A stretch of DNA of 64,000 nucleotides from Trichoderma breve. Taxonomy: Eukaryota > Ascomycota > Sordariomycetes > Hypocreales > Hypocreaceae. The stretch is taken from the NCBI RefSeq assembly GCF_028502605.1, contig NC_079232.1:4898001-4962000 (forward strand). The letters are read 5' to 3'. Of this stretch, positions 52,483 through 63,462 are shown piece by piece. The first letter of the stretch is position 1. Each line of letters opens with the position of its first letter. Both the position numbers and the translations under genes were made by a program. Under the pieces are notes generated by a model that searched no databases, was not told where the DNA came from, and was given only the letters and a program-made list of their open reading frames with translations.

Positions 52483-55400
52483 ATGCCCATCTACTCCTCG
52501 CTGTACTCGAATTTTATCCGTCAAGGATCTACATTCGCCAAATCCGTTACCGCCCACGGCTACGCACAATCCGTCGTAGCTGCTACTCACCCTCACGTCC
52601 TTAACTCACAGAATCGCCCTGTCTTTCGACGACAGCCGAACCGGTCCAGTCGTGCCTCGGCCTTTCCCCTCTATTCTGCCTTCCGTGACGAGAAGTTATC
52701 ATCCGGGCTCCCAGCCGAGCACCGCCATGTCTCGAACCATGGAGGTTTAGATGCCTACTTCGAGGCCCTGCAGAAGCAGCAGGCCACCGGAGAGGAAGAA
52801 GACAACGAGTGGACACAATTCGATTTCCCCAAGCGCATCGAGTGGAAGCCCAATGCGTCATCGGTTCTCGCTGGTGAGAATGGGGTCGAGGTCAGCGCGG
52901 AAGCTGCTGAGCAGGCCGCTGCGGCCGAAGCCAGCAATGAGATTGTGGAATCTCAACACCTCATGTCGGCGGAGGAAGAGGCAGCTCTTGCACACATCGA
53001 TGCTGCTCTAGAAAAGGAAATTCAAGCGCGAACTCTTCAAGCGGCTGTGGAAAAAGCTGCCGCTGCAGGTCTCTCCCTTTCTGCCCCTCATTCACGTGCG
53101 CGCACGCCTGCGCCTGCGGTGGAAACATCGCAAGGCACAGCTCGCATTTCCCGCACGGGCTCTCCGTCTGTTCAAGAGCAATCTCAGTCGTATGCCGAGC
53201 ATCTAGAGAAGCTGTCGGATGCTGCCCGGTATGCTGAGATCCCAGCCGTTTTCGAGGCCATGCTGGCCACTGGCGTCCAGCCCATTGCCAGTGCCTACAA
53301 CGCTCTGCTGTTGGCCGCAATCCATCTGCCTAGCCAGCGAAGCGAGGTCGTCTCCAAGGCACTAGATGTGTATGCCGATATGATGCGCCGGCGGGTGTCC
53401 CCTGATGGCCAAACTTTCAACATTCTTGTCAACATGCTCTCTTCGCGTTCTCTCGAGGTCTCAGAAATGAAGTCACTTCTTGAGGAAAAGCGACTGCGAT
53501 ATGGTGGAATGGACGAGCCCGGCAAATTCATGTTTGCCTCACACGAGTTGGAGCACGCCATCTTGTGTGAGGATGAGCGCCTCGATCTGGCTGTCAAGCT
53601 GTTTGACATGTCCTTCGACGCTGGCAAAGTTTCGTATTCAGCAGAGACGTATCGACAGCTGATCTCGGCCTGCGCTCAGGTCGGCCGAGTGTCGGATATG
53701 CTTCGATTCTATGAACACATGGAGCTCAGCGAGATCATTCCTTCGGCCGATGTCTTCCCCACCATGATCACCGCATATGCTAAGTCCGGAAACCTCATCA
53801 GCGCTGTGGAGTGCTACAACGAGTACCGCAGCCTGGCCATCTCTCACGATGCAGGAAGCTCGGCGCTCGGCGATCGACTGGACGCCCAAGTGTATGCCTC
53901 GGTCATCAACGCCTATGTCATCTCCGATAAGATTGAGGGCGCAATGAAGTTTTTCAAGAAGATTGTGGACGAATATGGCGTCTCCGTCACCGACATGAAA
54001 GATGCCTTGGTCGACCTCGGATTTATCAAGGGATTCATCACAAGGGGTGTCTTCCAAGAGGCACTTCAGTGGGCCCAATCTCTTAATGCTAGTGCCCGCG
54101 ACCAAGCCATGATGAAGATTGCCACGATTGCTGCTGATGGCAATGATGCCACTACAGCGATTGAAGCTTATGCCAACATTCACGCGGCAAATCTTCAAGA
54201 CATCGCTGCCCCGTCGATTGCTCTTCTAGCCATGAGCGTGCGGCTCGGCGATGTTGCCTCGGCTTCAAAGTACTGGCATGTTCTGTCCAACCCCGAGATG
54301 CATGCCACGGCTGCCTTCATTGAGCCCACTGCCATGTACGCGGTTTCCCTTATCGGTTCCGGTCAGGTTGCAGAGGGCTTGACGCAGTCGGAGATGATGT
54401 TCCAAAGAATCCGAGCCACCGAGTCCGAAATGCGCCTCCAGCTTGCCGAAGAGATCGATGAGGGTTCCGACTTCATTGCCCGCTACATGGAATCCCGTGG
54501 TATTGTGGACACCCGCGAGCTGGCCTCTCAGATGTCGACAGTCCCCTCACAGGCTCACAGCATTTCTCCCTATTTGTCTACCCCCACGGTCTCCAGCTAC
54601 GAGGACAACTATGACCCATATGCCCACAACACCGACTTCAAGGGCTCCTCTTTGATCGCCGATGACTTGGAAGGTAGCCATGGCCGCAAGGGTCCTCGTC
54701 TCAACGAAGCTCTCAACCGATTCCGAAACATGCGACGAGCCGGCAGACACCCCCGATACATCACGTATGCAAAGCTGATTTCTGCTGCTGCTCGCGAGAG
54801 CAAGATGGATCTCTGCCAGGATGTTCTTGCCATGGCTCGTACTGACGTTCCCCCGATTGCTCACAATGCCGTAGTCCGTTATGGCTGGTCTTCGATTCTG
54901 GACGCAATGGTTGGCGCTTGCCTGACGCTGGGTAACCGCGGACGGGCTGAGCAGTACCACCAAGAGCTGCTTGAAATGGGTGCCACGCCTTCTGCGAACA
55001 CCTTTGGACTGTACATCACCACATTGAAGGATTCCACCAAGACATTCGACGAGGCCTCGGAAGCAGTTCGCATCTTCTTGCGCGCTAAGACCGAGGGTGT
55101 CGAGCCTAGTTCTTTCTTGTACAACGCACTGATCGGCAAGCTGGGCAAGGCTCGTCGCATTGATGACTGTCTCTTCTACTTTGCGGAGATGAGGGCGCTT
55201 GGCATCAAGCCAACTTCGGTAACATACGGCACCATTGTCAACGCCCTGTGCCGTGTCAGTGACGAGAAGTTTGCGGAAGAGCTCTTTGATGAGATGGAGG
55301 CCATGCCCAACTACAAGGCGAGACCGGCACCCTACAATAGCATGATGCAGTTCTTCCTGACGACAAAGCGAGACAAGTCCAAGGTCCTTGCCTATTACAA

Positions 55401-56019
55401 CCGTATGATGTCCAAGGGCATTGCTCCCACCTCTCACACTTACAAGCTTCTGATCGACACGCACGCTACTCTGGAGGCGGTAGACCTGGAGGCCGCTGAA
55501 CAAGTACTGGAGGAGATGCGCGCGGCTGGCCAGCGACCCGAATCGGTACACTATGCATCGCTCATCCACGCCAGGGGATGCGTTCTACACGACATGGAAG
55601 GCGCACGAAAGGTTTTTGATTCGGTCGTAGAGCAATACCTAGTCCCAGTCAACGCCAGCATCTACCAGGCCCTGTTCGAGGCCATGGTAGCCAACCATCG
55701 GGTTGCCGAAACGGAGACAGTCCTTGCAGAGATGCGAAGCAAGAAGGTCGAGCTCACAGCCTACATTGCTAACACTCTTATCCATGGTTGGGCTGCAGAG
55801 AAGAAGATCGAAAAGGCCCAGGCCATCTACGATGCTGTGCCTCGTGAGAAGCGCGAGCCCAGCACGTATGAGGCTATGACACGAGCCTTCCTTGCAGTCG
55901 AGCAGCGAGAGGAAGCAAAGGCAGTCGTGGGAGAGATGCTTACTCGCGGATATCCCAGCGCTGTGGTCAACAAAGTTCTTGAGCTGCTCGGCGGAGGCCA
56001 GGAGGCCAGCTTGGAGTGA
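52483..56019 (+). CDS. Mitochondrial-type pentatricopeptide-repeat (PPR) protein
   Basis: Intron-free, 1178 aa, ATG 52483. The N-terminus (MPIYSSLYSNFIRQGSTFAK and following) is rich in Ser/Arg/Ala with few acids up to about residue 70, consistent with a mitochondrial presequence. An Ala/Glu-rich region (about 120-200) is probably helical. PPR-like 35-residue units run from about 250 to the end, for example NALLLAAIHLPSQRSEVV, YRQLISACAQVGRVSDMLRF, VFPTMITAYAKSGNLISAVE, YNALIGKLGKARRIDDCLFY, SVTYGTIVNALCRVSDEKFA and YNSMMQFFLTTKRDKSKVLA. PPR arrays bind organellar RNA; fungal members control mitochondrial mRNA stability, splicing or translation. The layout resembles Neurospora CYA-5-type proteins (COX1 expression), but I cannot confirm orthology. 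Confidence 0.88.
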   Translation: MPIYSSLYSNFIRQGSTFAKSVTAHGYAQSVVAATHPHVLNSQNRPVFRRQPNRSSRASAFPLYSAFRDEKLSSGLPAEHRHVSNHGGLDAYFEALQKQQATGEEEDNEWTQFDFPKRIEWKPNASSVLAGENGVEVSAEAAEQAAAAEASNEIVESQHLMSAEEEAALAHIDAALEKEIQARTLQAAVEKAAAAGLSLSAPHSRARTPAPAVETSQGTARISRTGSPSVQEQSQSYAEHLEKLSDAARYAEIPAVFEAMLATGVQPIASAYNALLLAAIHLPSQRSEVVSKALDVYADMMRRRVSPDGQTFNILVNMLSSRSLEVSEMKSLLEEKRLRYGGMDEPGKFMFASHELEHAILCEDERLDLAVKLFDMSFDAGKVSYSAETYRQLISACAQVGRVSDMLRFYEHMELSEIIPSADVFPTMITAYAKSGNLISAVECYNEYRSLAISHDAGSSALGDRLDAQVYASVINAYVISDKIEGAMKFFKKIVDEYGVSVTDMKDALVDLGFIKGFITRGVFQEALQWAQSLNASARDQAMMKIATIAADGNDATTAIEAYANIHAANLQDIAAPSIALLAMSVRLGDVASASKYWHVLSNPEMHATAAFIEPTAMYAVSLIGSGQVAEGLTQSEMMFQRIRATESEMRLQLAEEIDEGSDFIARYMESRGIVDTRELASQMSTVPSQAHSISPYLSTPTVSSYEDNYDPYAHNTDFKGSSLIADDLEGSHGRKGPRLNEALNRFRNMRRAGRHPRYITYAKLISAAARESKMDLCQDVLAMARTDVPPIAHNAVVRYGWSSILDAMVGACLTLGNRGRAEQYHQELLEMGATPSANTFGLYITTLKDSTKTFDEASEAVRIFLRAKTEGVEPSSFLYNALIGKLGKARRIDDCLFYFAEMRALGIKPTSVTYGTIVNALCRVSDEKFAEELFDEMEAMPNYKARPAPYNSMMQFFLTTKRDKSKVLAYYNRMMSKGIAPTSHTYKLLIDTHATLEAVDLEAAEQVLEEMRAAGQRPESVHYASLIHARGCVLHDMEGARKVFDSVVEQYLVPVNASIYQALFEAMVANHRVAETETVLAEMRSKKVELTAYIANTLIHGWAAEKKIEKAQAIYDAVPREKREPSTYEAMTRAFLAVEQREEAKAVVGEMLTRGYPSAVVNKVLELLGGGQEASLE

Positions 56020-57143
56020 TTTGGTACACACCACATCACACAGTCAACATTTTCTTTTCATTTTATTACAGCGACGTCTTGTCTCTTGATTTTCTTTGTC
56101 TTTTCATTTGTTTTTTGATTTCATTTTCTCTCATTTCTATTTTTAGCCTCGACGTGTTTTGATACCCCTTTGGCATGCAGGTTGGACGGTGTTTGTATTG
56201 GGGTGTCGTCCTAATATCAGAGGCTCTGCGTGGTGTTTTTGAATTCCATTTCATCCTGTTTTCTTCTGTGGCTACAGGATGGCACGGCGTTTTCAGGCGG
56301 CGGATGGGTACATGATTTGCATATACAAAAAAAGAAGGCATTTTGGTTTAATTGGGCTTGGGTGATGCGAAAGAAAGGACGGAAGGATTGCGGGCTCTGA
56401 GAGCCGCTGATAGACAAATCTCCACTCGGCATAGGCCAAGGCCATGGCCACAACGGTAGTAGCAGAATATTGGGTGTTCTATTGGGATTGTTTGGGATGG
56501 TATATAAAGGGTTCAAGGGAATTGTGCCTTTATTACTACTCTACTGGACTGGATTTTCTGCTACCGTGTATCATATCAAAGAAGAAGGAATGGGTATATA
56601 AAGGAGAAAGCGCCAAAGGCAGCGAAATGAAACAATGCCTATTGCAGTGCACCGATTTTGTGTCTATGAGTGAAAAGAAAGAGTGAGTTGTGTAAGTGCA
56701 TCGTAGATTCATTATGATTGCTATTAGATTCGCGACAGTGCGAATACGAATACGGTGTGTTGTTTGCACTCACCACCGCGAGGCATTCCTCACGCCCCGC
56801 TCCATTTTATCTCAGAACTTCAAAAGATTCAAGTCCTCTGTCAGCATCGACTTCAACAGCACAAACAATCGAAGAGATTGACCAGTATACATCGGTCATC
56901 CTTTTCACATTTTTTTTTATCTGATATCTAATATTCTTTGTCGTTCAATTGGGCGCTTTCTTCTTGCCAGCCTCGTTTCCGCCACCGTTACATCGCCAGA
57001 GCCTTGTCAGCTCCTAATATATATAACCTGCATATATATTGCGCCGCCAATTCATCTCGCTCACCCTATATACGCCTCTAATTGCCTGCAGCTTATCTAT
57101 TTCATCTTTTTCTCTGTTTATTCACCAAATAAATACACACAAA
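56020..57143. other. Intergenic region, 1.1 kb
   Basis: PPR 3' UTR and erg8 promoter. T-rich stretch at 56050-56150. A TATA-like element is listed separately. No gene is supported. Confidence 0.5.
57018..57026 (+). promoter_or_regulatory. TATA-like element upstream of erg8
   Basis: TATATATAA lies 118 bp upstream of the erg8 ATG, with a second TATATAT run at about 57032-57039. Position and composition fit a core promoter; no transcript evidence is available. Confidence 0.35.
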
Positions 57144-58857
57144 ATGCCCACCGCAAACGCCTCTGTCGCCGTCTCTGCGCCAGGCAAAGTCCTCCTGGCC
57201 GGCGGCTATCTGGTGCTGGATCGCTCCTACACAGGTCTGGTGCTGGGCCTGAGCGCGCGCATCAATGTTATCGCTGGCGAGATCATCACGACTGAGGGCG
57301 TTCAGCTCAACGAAATTGTCGTCGATAGCCCGCAGTTCCAGGACGCGCAGTGGCGATACGGCTACCACCTTGCGCCGGAAAAGGGGGGCATCAAGGTGAC
57401 CCAGCTGCAGGTGTGAGTATTAATATTATTGTTTTTGCTGCTCCTGCTGTTATTGTTGTTGTTATTTTCTTTTTGCTATTTTTATCACCGTTTTGGGATT
57501 CACTCTGTTTGAGAGACTCAGGAAGAGAGAGGACCCTTGTGTTTCTGTTCCTTGTTTCTGTTTCTCGGGAATGAAAACGTTGCTCCCGGAAGCGGAACAC
57601 TAGGGAGAGCAAAACACCACAAGACGTCCCAATTCCCTCTGGCAATGAGACAAGGTCTCTCAATTCAATTAAAAGGAAATTTCCCTGTCTTTTCTGCCTG
57701 TTCCAAGGCATGCAAAATCCTTCTTGTCCTTGTTCGAAAACGGCCTTGTTTTTAACTCTACTCTTACTGACATTTGCCGTGTCTTGGTTCCTCATCTCAG
57801 CGGCCCCACCATCTCAGCCAACCCCTTCGTTGAGACGACGCTGAGCTACGCCCTCACCTACATCGATGCCGTTGTCTCATCCAAGCGCAGTCACAGCGCT
57901 ATCAAGTCTTCACGCATCATTATCCTTGCTGACAACGACTACTATTCTCACTCTCATGCCTCCTCGTCTGGGCGATTCGCCAAGTTCCCCGTCACTCTTC
58001 AGGGCGCCAACAAGACTGGCCTCGGCTCCTCCGCAGCTCTCGTCACCTCCCTCACTGCCTCCTTGCTCACTCACTACTTGCCCGCCAGCATCTTTGACCT
58101 CTGCTCCAAGCAGGGCAAGCAGACGCTTCACAACCTCGCCCAGGCTGCGCACTGTGCCGCCCAGGGCAAGGTCGGCTCGGGCTTCGATGTCGCCGCCGCC
58201 GTGTATGGGTCCTGCACCTACCGCAGGTTTTCACCCGCCATCTTGAGTGTGCTGCCCGAGCCCGGAGCCCCTGGATTCAGCGACAAGCTCCTCGCAGTCG
58301 TAGATGGCGAGAAGTGGGACGTCGAGGTGCAAGACGATGGTGTCACCGTGCCACCAGGGCTGGTCCTACGCATGTGCGACGTCGACTGCGGCAGCCAAAC
58401 CGTCAGCATGGTGAAAAAGGTCCTCTCGTGGCGCAGCCAAGACGAGCAGCACTCAACAGGCCTCTGGAACGACCTCCAGTCGAAGAACGAGGACCTGGCT
58501 GCCGCGCTCAAGGCCGGCGCCCTCGACCAGCTCCCCACCAAGCTCAGCCAGGTCCGCGAGCTGATCCGTCAGATGGGCCGTGAGAGCAGCGTTCCCATCG
58601 AGCCCGACACGCAAACCGAGCTGCTCGATGCCGTCAGCGCCCTCGATGGCGTCTACGGCGGCGTCGTGCCTGGTGCTGGCGGCTACGATGCCCTCGCCCT
58701 GCTGATGCGGGATGACGACCAGACGCTGGCCCAGGTGCAGGACTTCCTGGCCACCTGGGGTCGCGAAAAAGGCGCAAAGGTGAAGCTTTTGGGGGTAAAG
58801 GGGGAGATGGAGGGGGTTCGCCAGGAAAGCTTGGACGTGTACGACGGGTGGCTATAG
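57144..58857 (+). CDS. erg8: Phosphomevalonate kinase (mevalonate/ergosterol pathway)
   Basis: Two exons, 57144-57412 and 57801-58857, giving 441 aa (yeast Erg8 is about 451). It converts mevalonate-5-phosphate plus ATP to mevalonate-5-diphosphate in the pathway to sterols and isoprenoids, in the cytosol. GHMP-kinase features: N-terminal SVAVSAPGKVLLAGGYLVLD, the ATP-loop KTGLGSSAALVTSLTASLL (161 onward), GKVGSGFDVAAAVYG, and C-terminal VPGAGGYDALALL. The donor chosen (GT|GTGAGT at 57413) with acceptor CTCAG|CGG gives the conserved join LQVGPTISANPFVETTLSYA. The intron is 388 bp, several times longer than others here, and retention would stop translation one codon after the splice site. Confidence 0.93.
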
Positions 58858-59710
58858 CTTGCTTCGGCCCTGAACATTGTCAACCTATTCCGCTCTTTGA
58901 CAGGCGATGTTTCCTGGAAAGCCGTAGATGACTTTCATCACAAAAGAAAGAGGAGGGATCTGGAAAGCTCTTTTTCTTTTCATTATCATTGTAGAGCTCA
59001 TATGAAGTGAAAAAGAAGAAAAAGTAAATAGAAGAACCAAATCGATCGACAGAGTCTGATCCCTTGGTTGCAGTAGGCAGCTGTGTATGGTCCGTGTCAT
59101 GTTGCACAGGCAAAATCTCATTACACCAAAAACCGTGCCACCCTGAGACAAAGCACATAGCGAAATGACTCTGGCACACACGGGAACTAATTGGCATAAT
59201 CAAAACAAAAATGCACATATCACTGTATTGAACAATTACTCTCTGCTCCTGCGTAACTTTTGCATTACATTAACTAAGTGAGACTTTTCTGCATTAATTC
59301 CCCCTTTCTGCCTCTCAATCGCGTTCATCATTACCAAGGCATTCCCATTTTCGTTTGTTTTTCGTCGTCTAGACCAAACGAAATCGTCATTGTAATATCT
59401 ATCCTGCCCGTCGCTTGATAACCGTTCCCGCCCAATCTATCCTGTATAGCCCATAATTAAGTACCTGTCCAATCCCAAACCGACCCAATCTAGCCAATCT
59501 GTTTTTGTCCCTTGTTTTACCATGCCCATGAGAAAGAAAAGGAAAAAAAGATGATAAAAAAATAGAAATAGGAAATAAGGGGAGGGAGTGCATCACTATC
59601 CAAAGCAGTAACGATAAAAAGTAGTGATAATAGTATCCGTAATGTCCTTAATCATGGATATTGATGATATTGTGGTGTTTCGTTCATGATATTTGCATCC
59701 AGTCATTGAA
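58858..59710. other. Convergent intergenic region, 0.85 kb
   Basis: 3' UTR regions of erg8 and of the small gene on the minus strand. No coding region is seen. Confidence 0.5.
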
Positions 59711-60272
59711 TTAGTTGGGCTGCTGCTGAGTGGCAGAGACAACGGAGAATGGCGAAGGGCTTCGGTAAGGGGAGCGAGAACGGATTGACCGAGGCAGGCT
59801 GGCTGTTGGATCGGGGAACATGGAGTCTTCAGCAACACCGATGCGACTAGCGGCAGCCTTTTCTCGAAGGATACAGAGCCTGTGGCAAGTATGTATTAGC
59901 ACAAAAGTTCAGATAAAAAAAGATAGTGACCAATGATCAATGGCGTGATTGTGTCTCGGGGTGCCTTACTCTTCTTGCGAGATGCCGGGGAGCAGAACAG
60001 GCTCCTTTTTGAGACCAAACGGCCCAGACTAGAAACCAGGCGTTAGTCAAAATCTCGTCTAAATCATGAAACATGGCAAATGGACATACAATTTCCAGCC
60101 CACGCTTCTGCTTCCGCCTGCCATGACGCAGAGCCGCCTGCATGCGCTCATAGAGAGTCCTGACATTGTTCTTGAGACGCATCTCGGAAGTGGCGTAAGT
60201 CGTGTTGGAACACCCGCCAATGCTCTCGGTCTCCAGGTTGATCAGAGAAACACTTCTCGGCAAATTCGCCAT
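59711..60272 (-). CDS. Small protein of unknown function, three exons
   Basis: Minus strand exons 60272-60090, 60028-59970 and 59879-59711 (introns 61 and 90 bp), giving 136 aa in a consistent frame with good donors (GTATGT, GTAAGG) and acceptors (TCTAG, CACAG). The open frame extends upstream of ATG 60272 but that part is hydrophobic, low-complexity leader. I do not recognise the family. Residues 1-60 contain a likely helix (MRLKNNVRTLYERMQAALRH) and a basic run (GRRKQKRG). Then comes SGPFGLKKEPVLLPGISQEE, followed by LCILREKAAASRIGVAEDSM and an Arg/Ser/Pro-rich tail (RSIRSRSPYRSPSPFS) resembling phosphorylation sites. It is probably soluble and possibly a regulatory or scaffolding protein. 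Confidence 0.7.
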
Positions 60273-61801
60273 CGCTCGGGGCGAAGGCAATTGATTGGCT
60301 GGATGAAATTTGGAAACGAAATGAAAAATAATGGAAATGGCAAGAAATCGAAAAGCAAGATGAAATAGAGAATGAATGCTGTTGAGATGAAGAAAGAAAG
60401 AAGATGAAGCCAAAAATGATGGCTGACGTCGATGACGGTGGCTGTTTGTTGAACTGCGCTGACAGAAAAAAATAATGAAGGTAAAGATAATAAAAGTATC
60501 GTCTGTGGTTTTTTCTTTTTTTTTTTTTTTTCTCTCCCCTGTCTTCCTTTTTCTTCTAGATGCTGTTGGGTGATAATTGATGTTGGTAACGCGAATTAAG
60601 CCGGGTTGGTGAAGATACGAGCGGCTGGGCCCCGACGGTGTAGCCTTTATTAATGAGAGAATTCAAGATGAACAAACAATTAAATACGGCTATTGCTGCA
60701 AACTGCCGAAAGCGAACTGTAAGGCAAGACAAGTGGAAAGGGAAAAAATTAAATTAAATTAAAAGAGTGAATGCGGACTGCCGTCGGACGGGCAAGGGGG
60801 GAGAAAAGAGTGTGTGGGCTGGTGAAGCTCCTAAGCTGCCTAGATGCAGAATGAATGGAGGCGTCCGGCTTGAGATTCACAGGCTCAGCACGTTTCCGAC
60901 GGAAGCGGTGCTGGCCATATATATATAACACATCACATCGGCAGCTATGCGTGTCTCAGCACCGTTATTCGATAACCCTTCGGTCGGTGCCGCTTTTGGG
61001 CCTTTGTCGAACGGGGTTTCATTAAACAACACGCGCCCGCGCAGACTGCGACAACACTAGGAGAGGTGCAGAGGTTGTCTCACATGCCGGCTTGGAACAA
61101 GACCTGTGCATTTGCCCAAGGCCTAATATGGAATGTGCGAGAACTGAATTGGCATTCCAGGTGCTGTTACCTGTTACCCTCATGCAAGAAGCCGTATGCC
61201 GTTACATTCGTCAGGGTAATGAGCTGTCGGTAGGCGAGAAGCACAACCACGACAACGAAGCCATCATGCCACGGGCGGAGCATGGCGGAGCAACGAACGG
61301 ACGTGCACGGCCATTGTTTGCTTCCTTTTTGTACAGAACGAATGGGGTCAACGGCGGCTTGGCCGATTCGTTCGCGGCCTCCTTGCCTTGGCGACGAATT
61401 CTTGTTTCATCTCATCACGGGTTGCATTAGAGACTGGAACCCGTTCGTCTTTGAATTGGATTTAGGTTTCGGCGGGCGCGGTGGAGACGCCTTTCATGCA
61501 TAACGAAAATGTGAGTCTGAGATGCTGCGGTGACCCTTCACGAGAAAACGAACGATAAAGCCTGGGACCCTTGTCCGATAGACCATCCTCGCATTATTCG
61601 TCGCAGGCGAACCAATCACAAGCCCCACGTCTCGACGCTCAAAGGAGCTCAAAGGGAGATCTCTCGCTAATCTTTGGGGCTGGTGCGGAGGCACAGCTGG
61701 CACTAGGTTCATTGGGTGATAGTATTGAACGCTCTTTTCTTTCTTTCTTTATGTATGTAACTCTTCTAAATTGATCAGTACCACAAGGCGTCATTTGACG
61801 C
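60273..61801. other. Intergenic region, 1.5 kb
   Basis: Promoter of the small unknown gene at the left with a long T tract at about 60510-60531, and the 3' UTR of the aldehyde dehydrogenase gene at the right. A frame at 61092-61430 lacks any domain. No gene is supported. Confidence 0.5.
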
Positions 61802-63462
61802 TTACTTCGGATAGTCCTTGATGTGAAAGCTCTTGGATTTGACAAATGCGTCAAAGCCAAACTTGCCAAGTGTCTGACCTCTACCCGAGTTCTTCCATCC
61901 CGTCCACGCAAGGTCCTATATTGTTGGTCGTACAGTTAGCACACTGGGGCCGTTCATCAAAGCATTTTATTTTCTTGATTGCTTGATTGCTAGGGTTGTG
62001 GCCCGGTCGGGTGCAATATGACCACGGGCCAACAAGGGAGCAAGGGGGGATGGTGTTGTTAGGGTGCACGCGCCGTGAACGTGAACTTACCGGACTGGGG
62101 AAATCGCAGCGGTTGACAAAGACAGTACCAGCATCAACCTGCTCTGAAAGCGCGTAACCTCGATCCACATCCTTGGTCCAGATGCTAGCTGTGAGCCCAA
62201 ACTCGCTATCGTTCATCAGCTTCACGGCCTCATCATCGCCCTTTACCTTCATGACCGGAATCACAGGCCCAAATGTCTCTTCCGTCATGACAGTCATCGT
62301 GTGATCCACATCAGTCAACAGGGTTGGTTTCACAAAGTTGCCCTTGAGCGGGGGGTTTTCGAAGCTTTCGTTTTCCGGCGTAGCATCCTTGGCTCCCTTT
62401 TTCAAGGCGTCCTGAATGTGCGACTCTATTGTTTCCTTGGAACGCTTTGAGATGACGGGTCCTACATGAGTCGACTTGTCAAACGGATCTCCAAGCTTGT
62501 ATCCCTTGAGCACCTTTTGAACGGCCGTGACAAAGGCATCGTGCACATTTTCATGCACATAGATTCGTTCAAGGGAGCAGCAGCTTTGGCCAGAGTTGAA
62601 TATGGCACCGTCAACAATCTCCTCAGCAGCCCAATCGATATCTACATCATCTCTGATGTATGCGGGATCCTTGCCACCCAATTCGAGGCTCACATTGACA
62701 ATTCTGTCGGCCGCAGCTTTCTGCACGGCAAGACCGCCAGCAACGGACCCCGTGAAACAAACCAGGGCAATCTTGGGATCTCGCACAATAGTTTCCATGA
62801 CACTAGGGGAGCCGCAGTGGAAATATTGCAAAACTCCATCGGGCAAGCCGGCCTCGGAAAATAGCTTGGCCACTTGTTCCACAATAGTAGGTGTTTGCGG
62901 TGATGGCTTCAATATCACGCTGTTTCCAGCCAGGATTGCGGGAATCAACGCATTGATGAGAATCAAATAAGGATACTTGAGACACGGATACGTTAATTTA
63001 AAAAGAGAAAAATTTACGCGATTAATAGTGGCTGGTGCGGGAGATGGGGTTACTTACATTCCAGGCGAAGATGATGAGAACAGGGCCAACGGGTGCTCTT
63101 CGGATGAAGCGTTTGAACCCTTTCTCAGGCTCACCCTCAACATCCTGCAACACTGTAGAGCTGAGTTTGAGGAGATATTCTGCCCTCTTGATGGCAGTGG
63201 TGACTTCTTTTGCCGTATAAGCGATGGGTCGGCCCATCTGGGTGGTCAGTTCCAGGGCGAGGTCATCCTGGCGTTTATCCAGTGCGTCGAGGAATTTCCG
63301 GACAATGTCTTGCCTTTCCTCGAGGGTCGTGTTGCGAAATTTCAGAAAAGCTTCAGTGGCGACCTGGGGAAGCAGTTCCAGATCGGCAGGGGAGGCGCCA
63401 TTGCGGGTGATGACAATCTCGTTGGTATTTGGAGAGATTGTGTTGATCACCTCGACAGACAT
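61802..63462 (-). CDS. Aldehyde dehydrogenase (NAD(P)-dependent, succinate-semialdehyde-dehydrogenase-like)
   Basis: Minus strand exons 63462-63058, 62975-62091 and 61915-61802 (introns 82 and 175 bp, all phase 0), giving 467 aa. ATG 63462 gives MSVEVINTISPNTNEIVITR. Family motifs: APVGPVLIIFAWNYPYLILI spanning the first splice site, CFTGSVAGGLAVQKAAADR (NAD-binding), VSLELGGKDPAYI with catalytic Glu near 233, FNSGQSCCSLERIYVHE with nucleophile Cys near 267, EETFGPVIPVMK, and the C-terminal DLAWTGWKNSGRGQTLGKFG. It oxidises an aldehyde to the acid. The absence of a signal suggests cytosol. The second intron (175 bp) is longer than most here. The exact substrate is unclear; semialdehydes are likely by resemblance. 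Confidence 0.92.

Noticed and set aside
57724..57800. Alternative start of erg8 exon 2 inside the intron
   Set aside because: The frame begins with a non-ATG codon and the conserved sequence resumes only at the CTCAG acceptor (57801).
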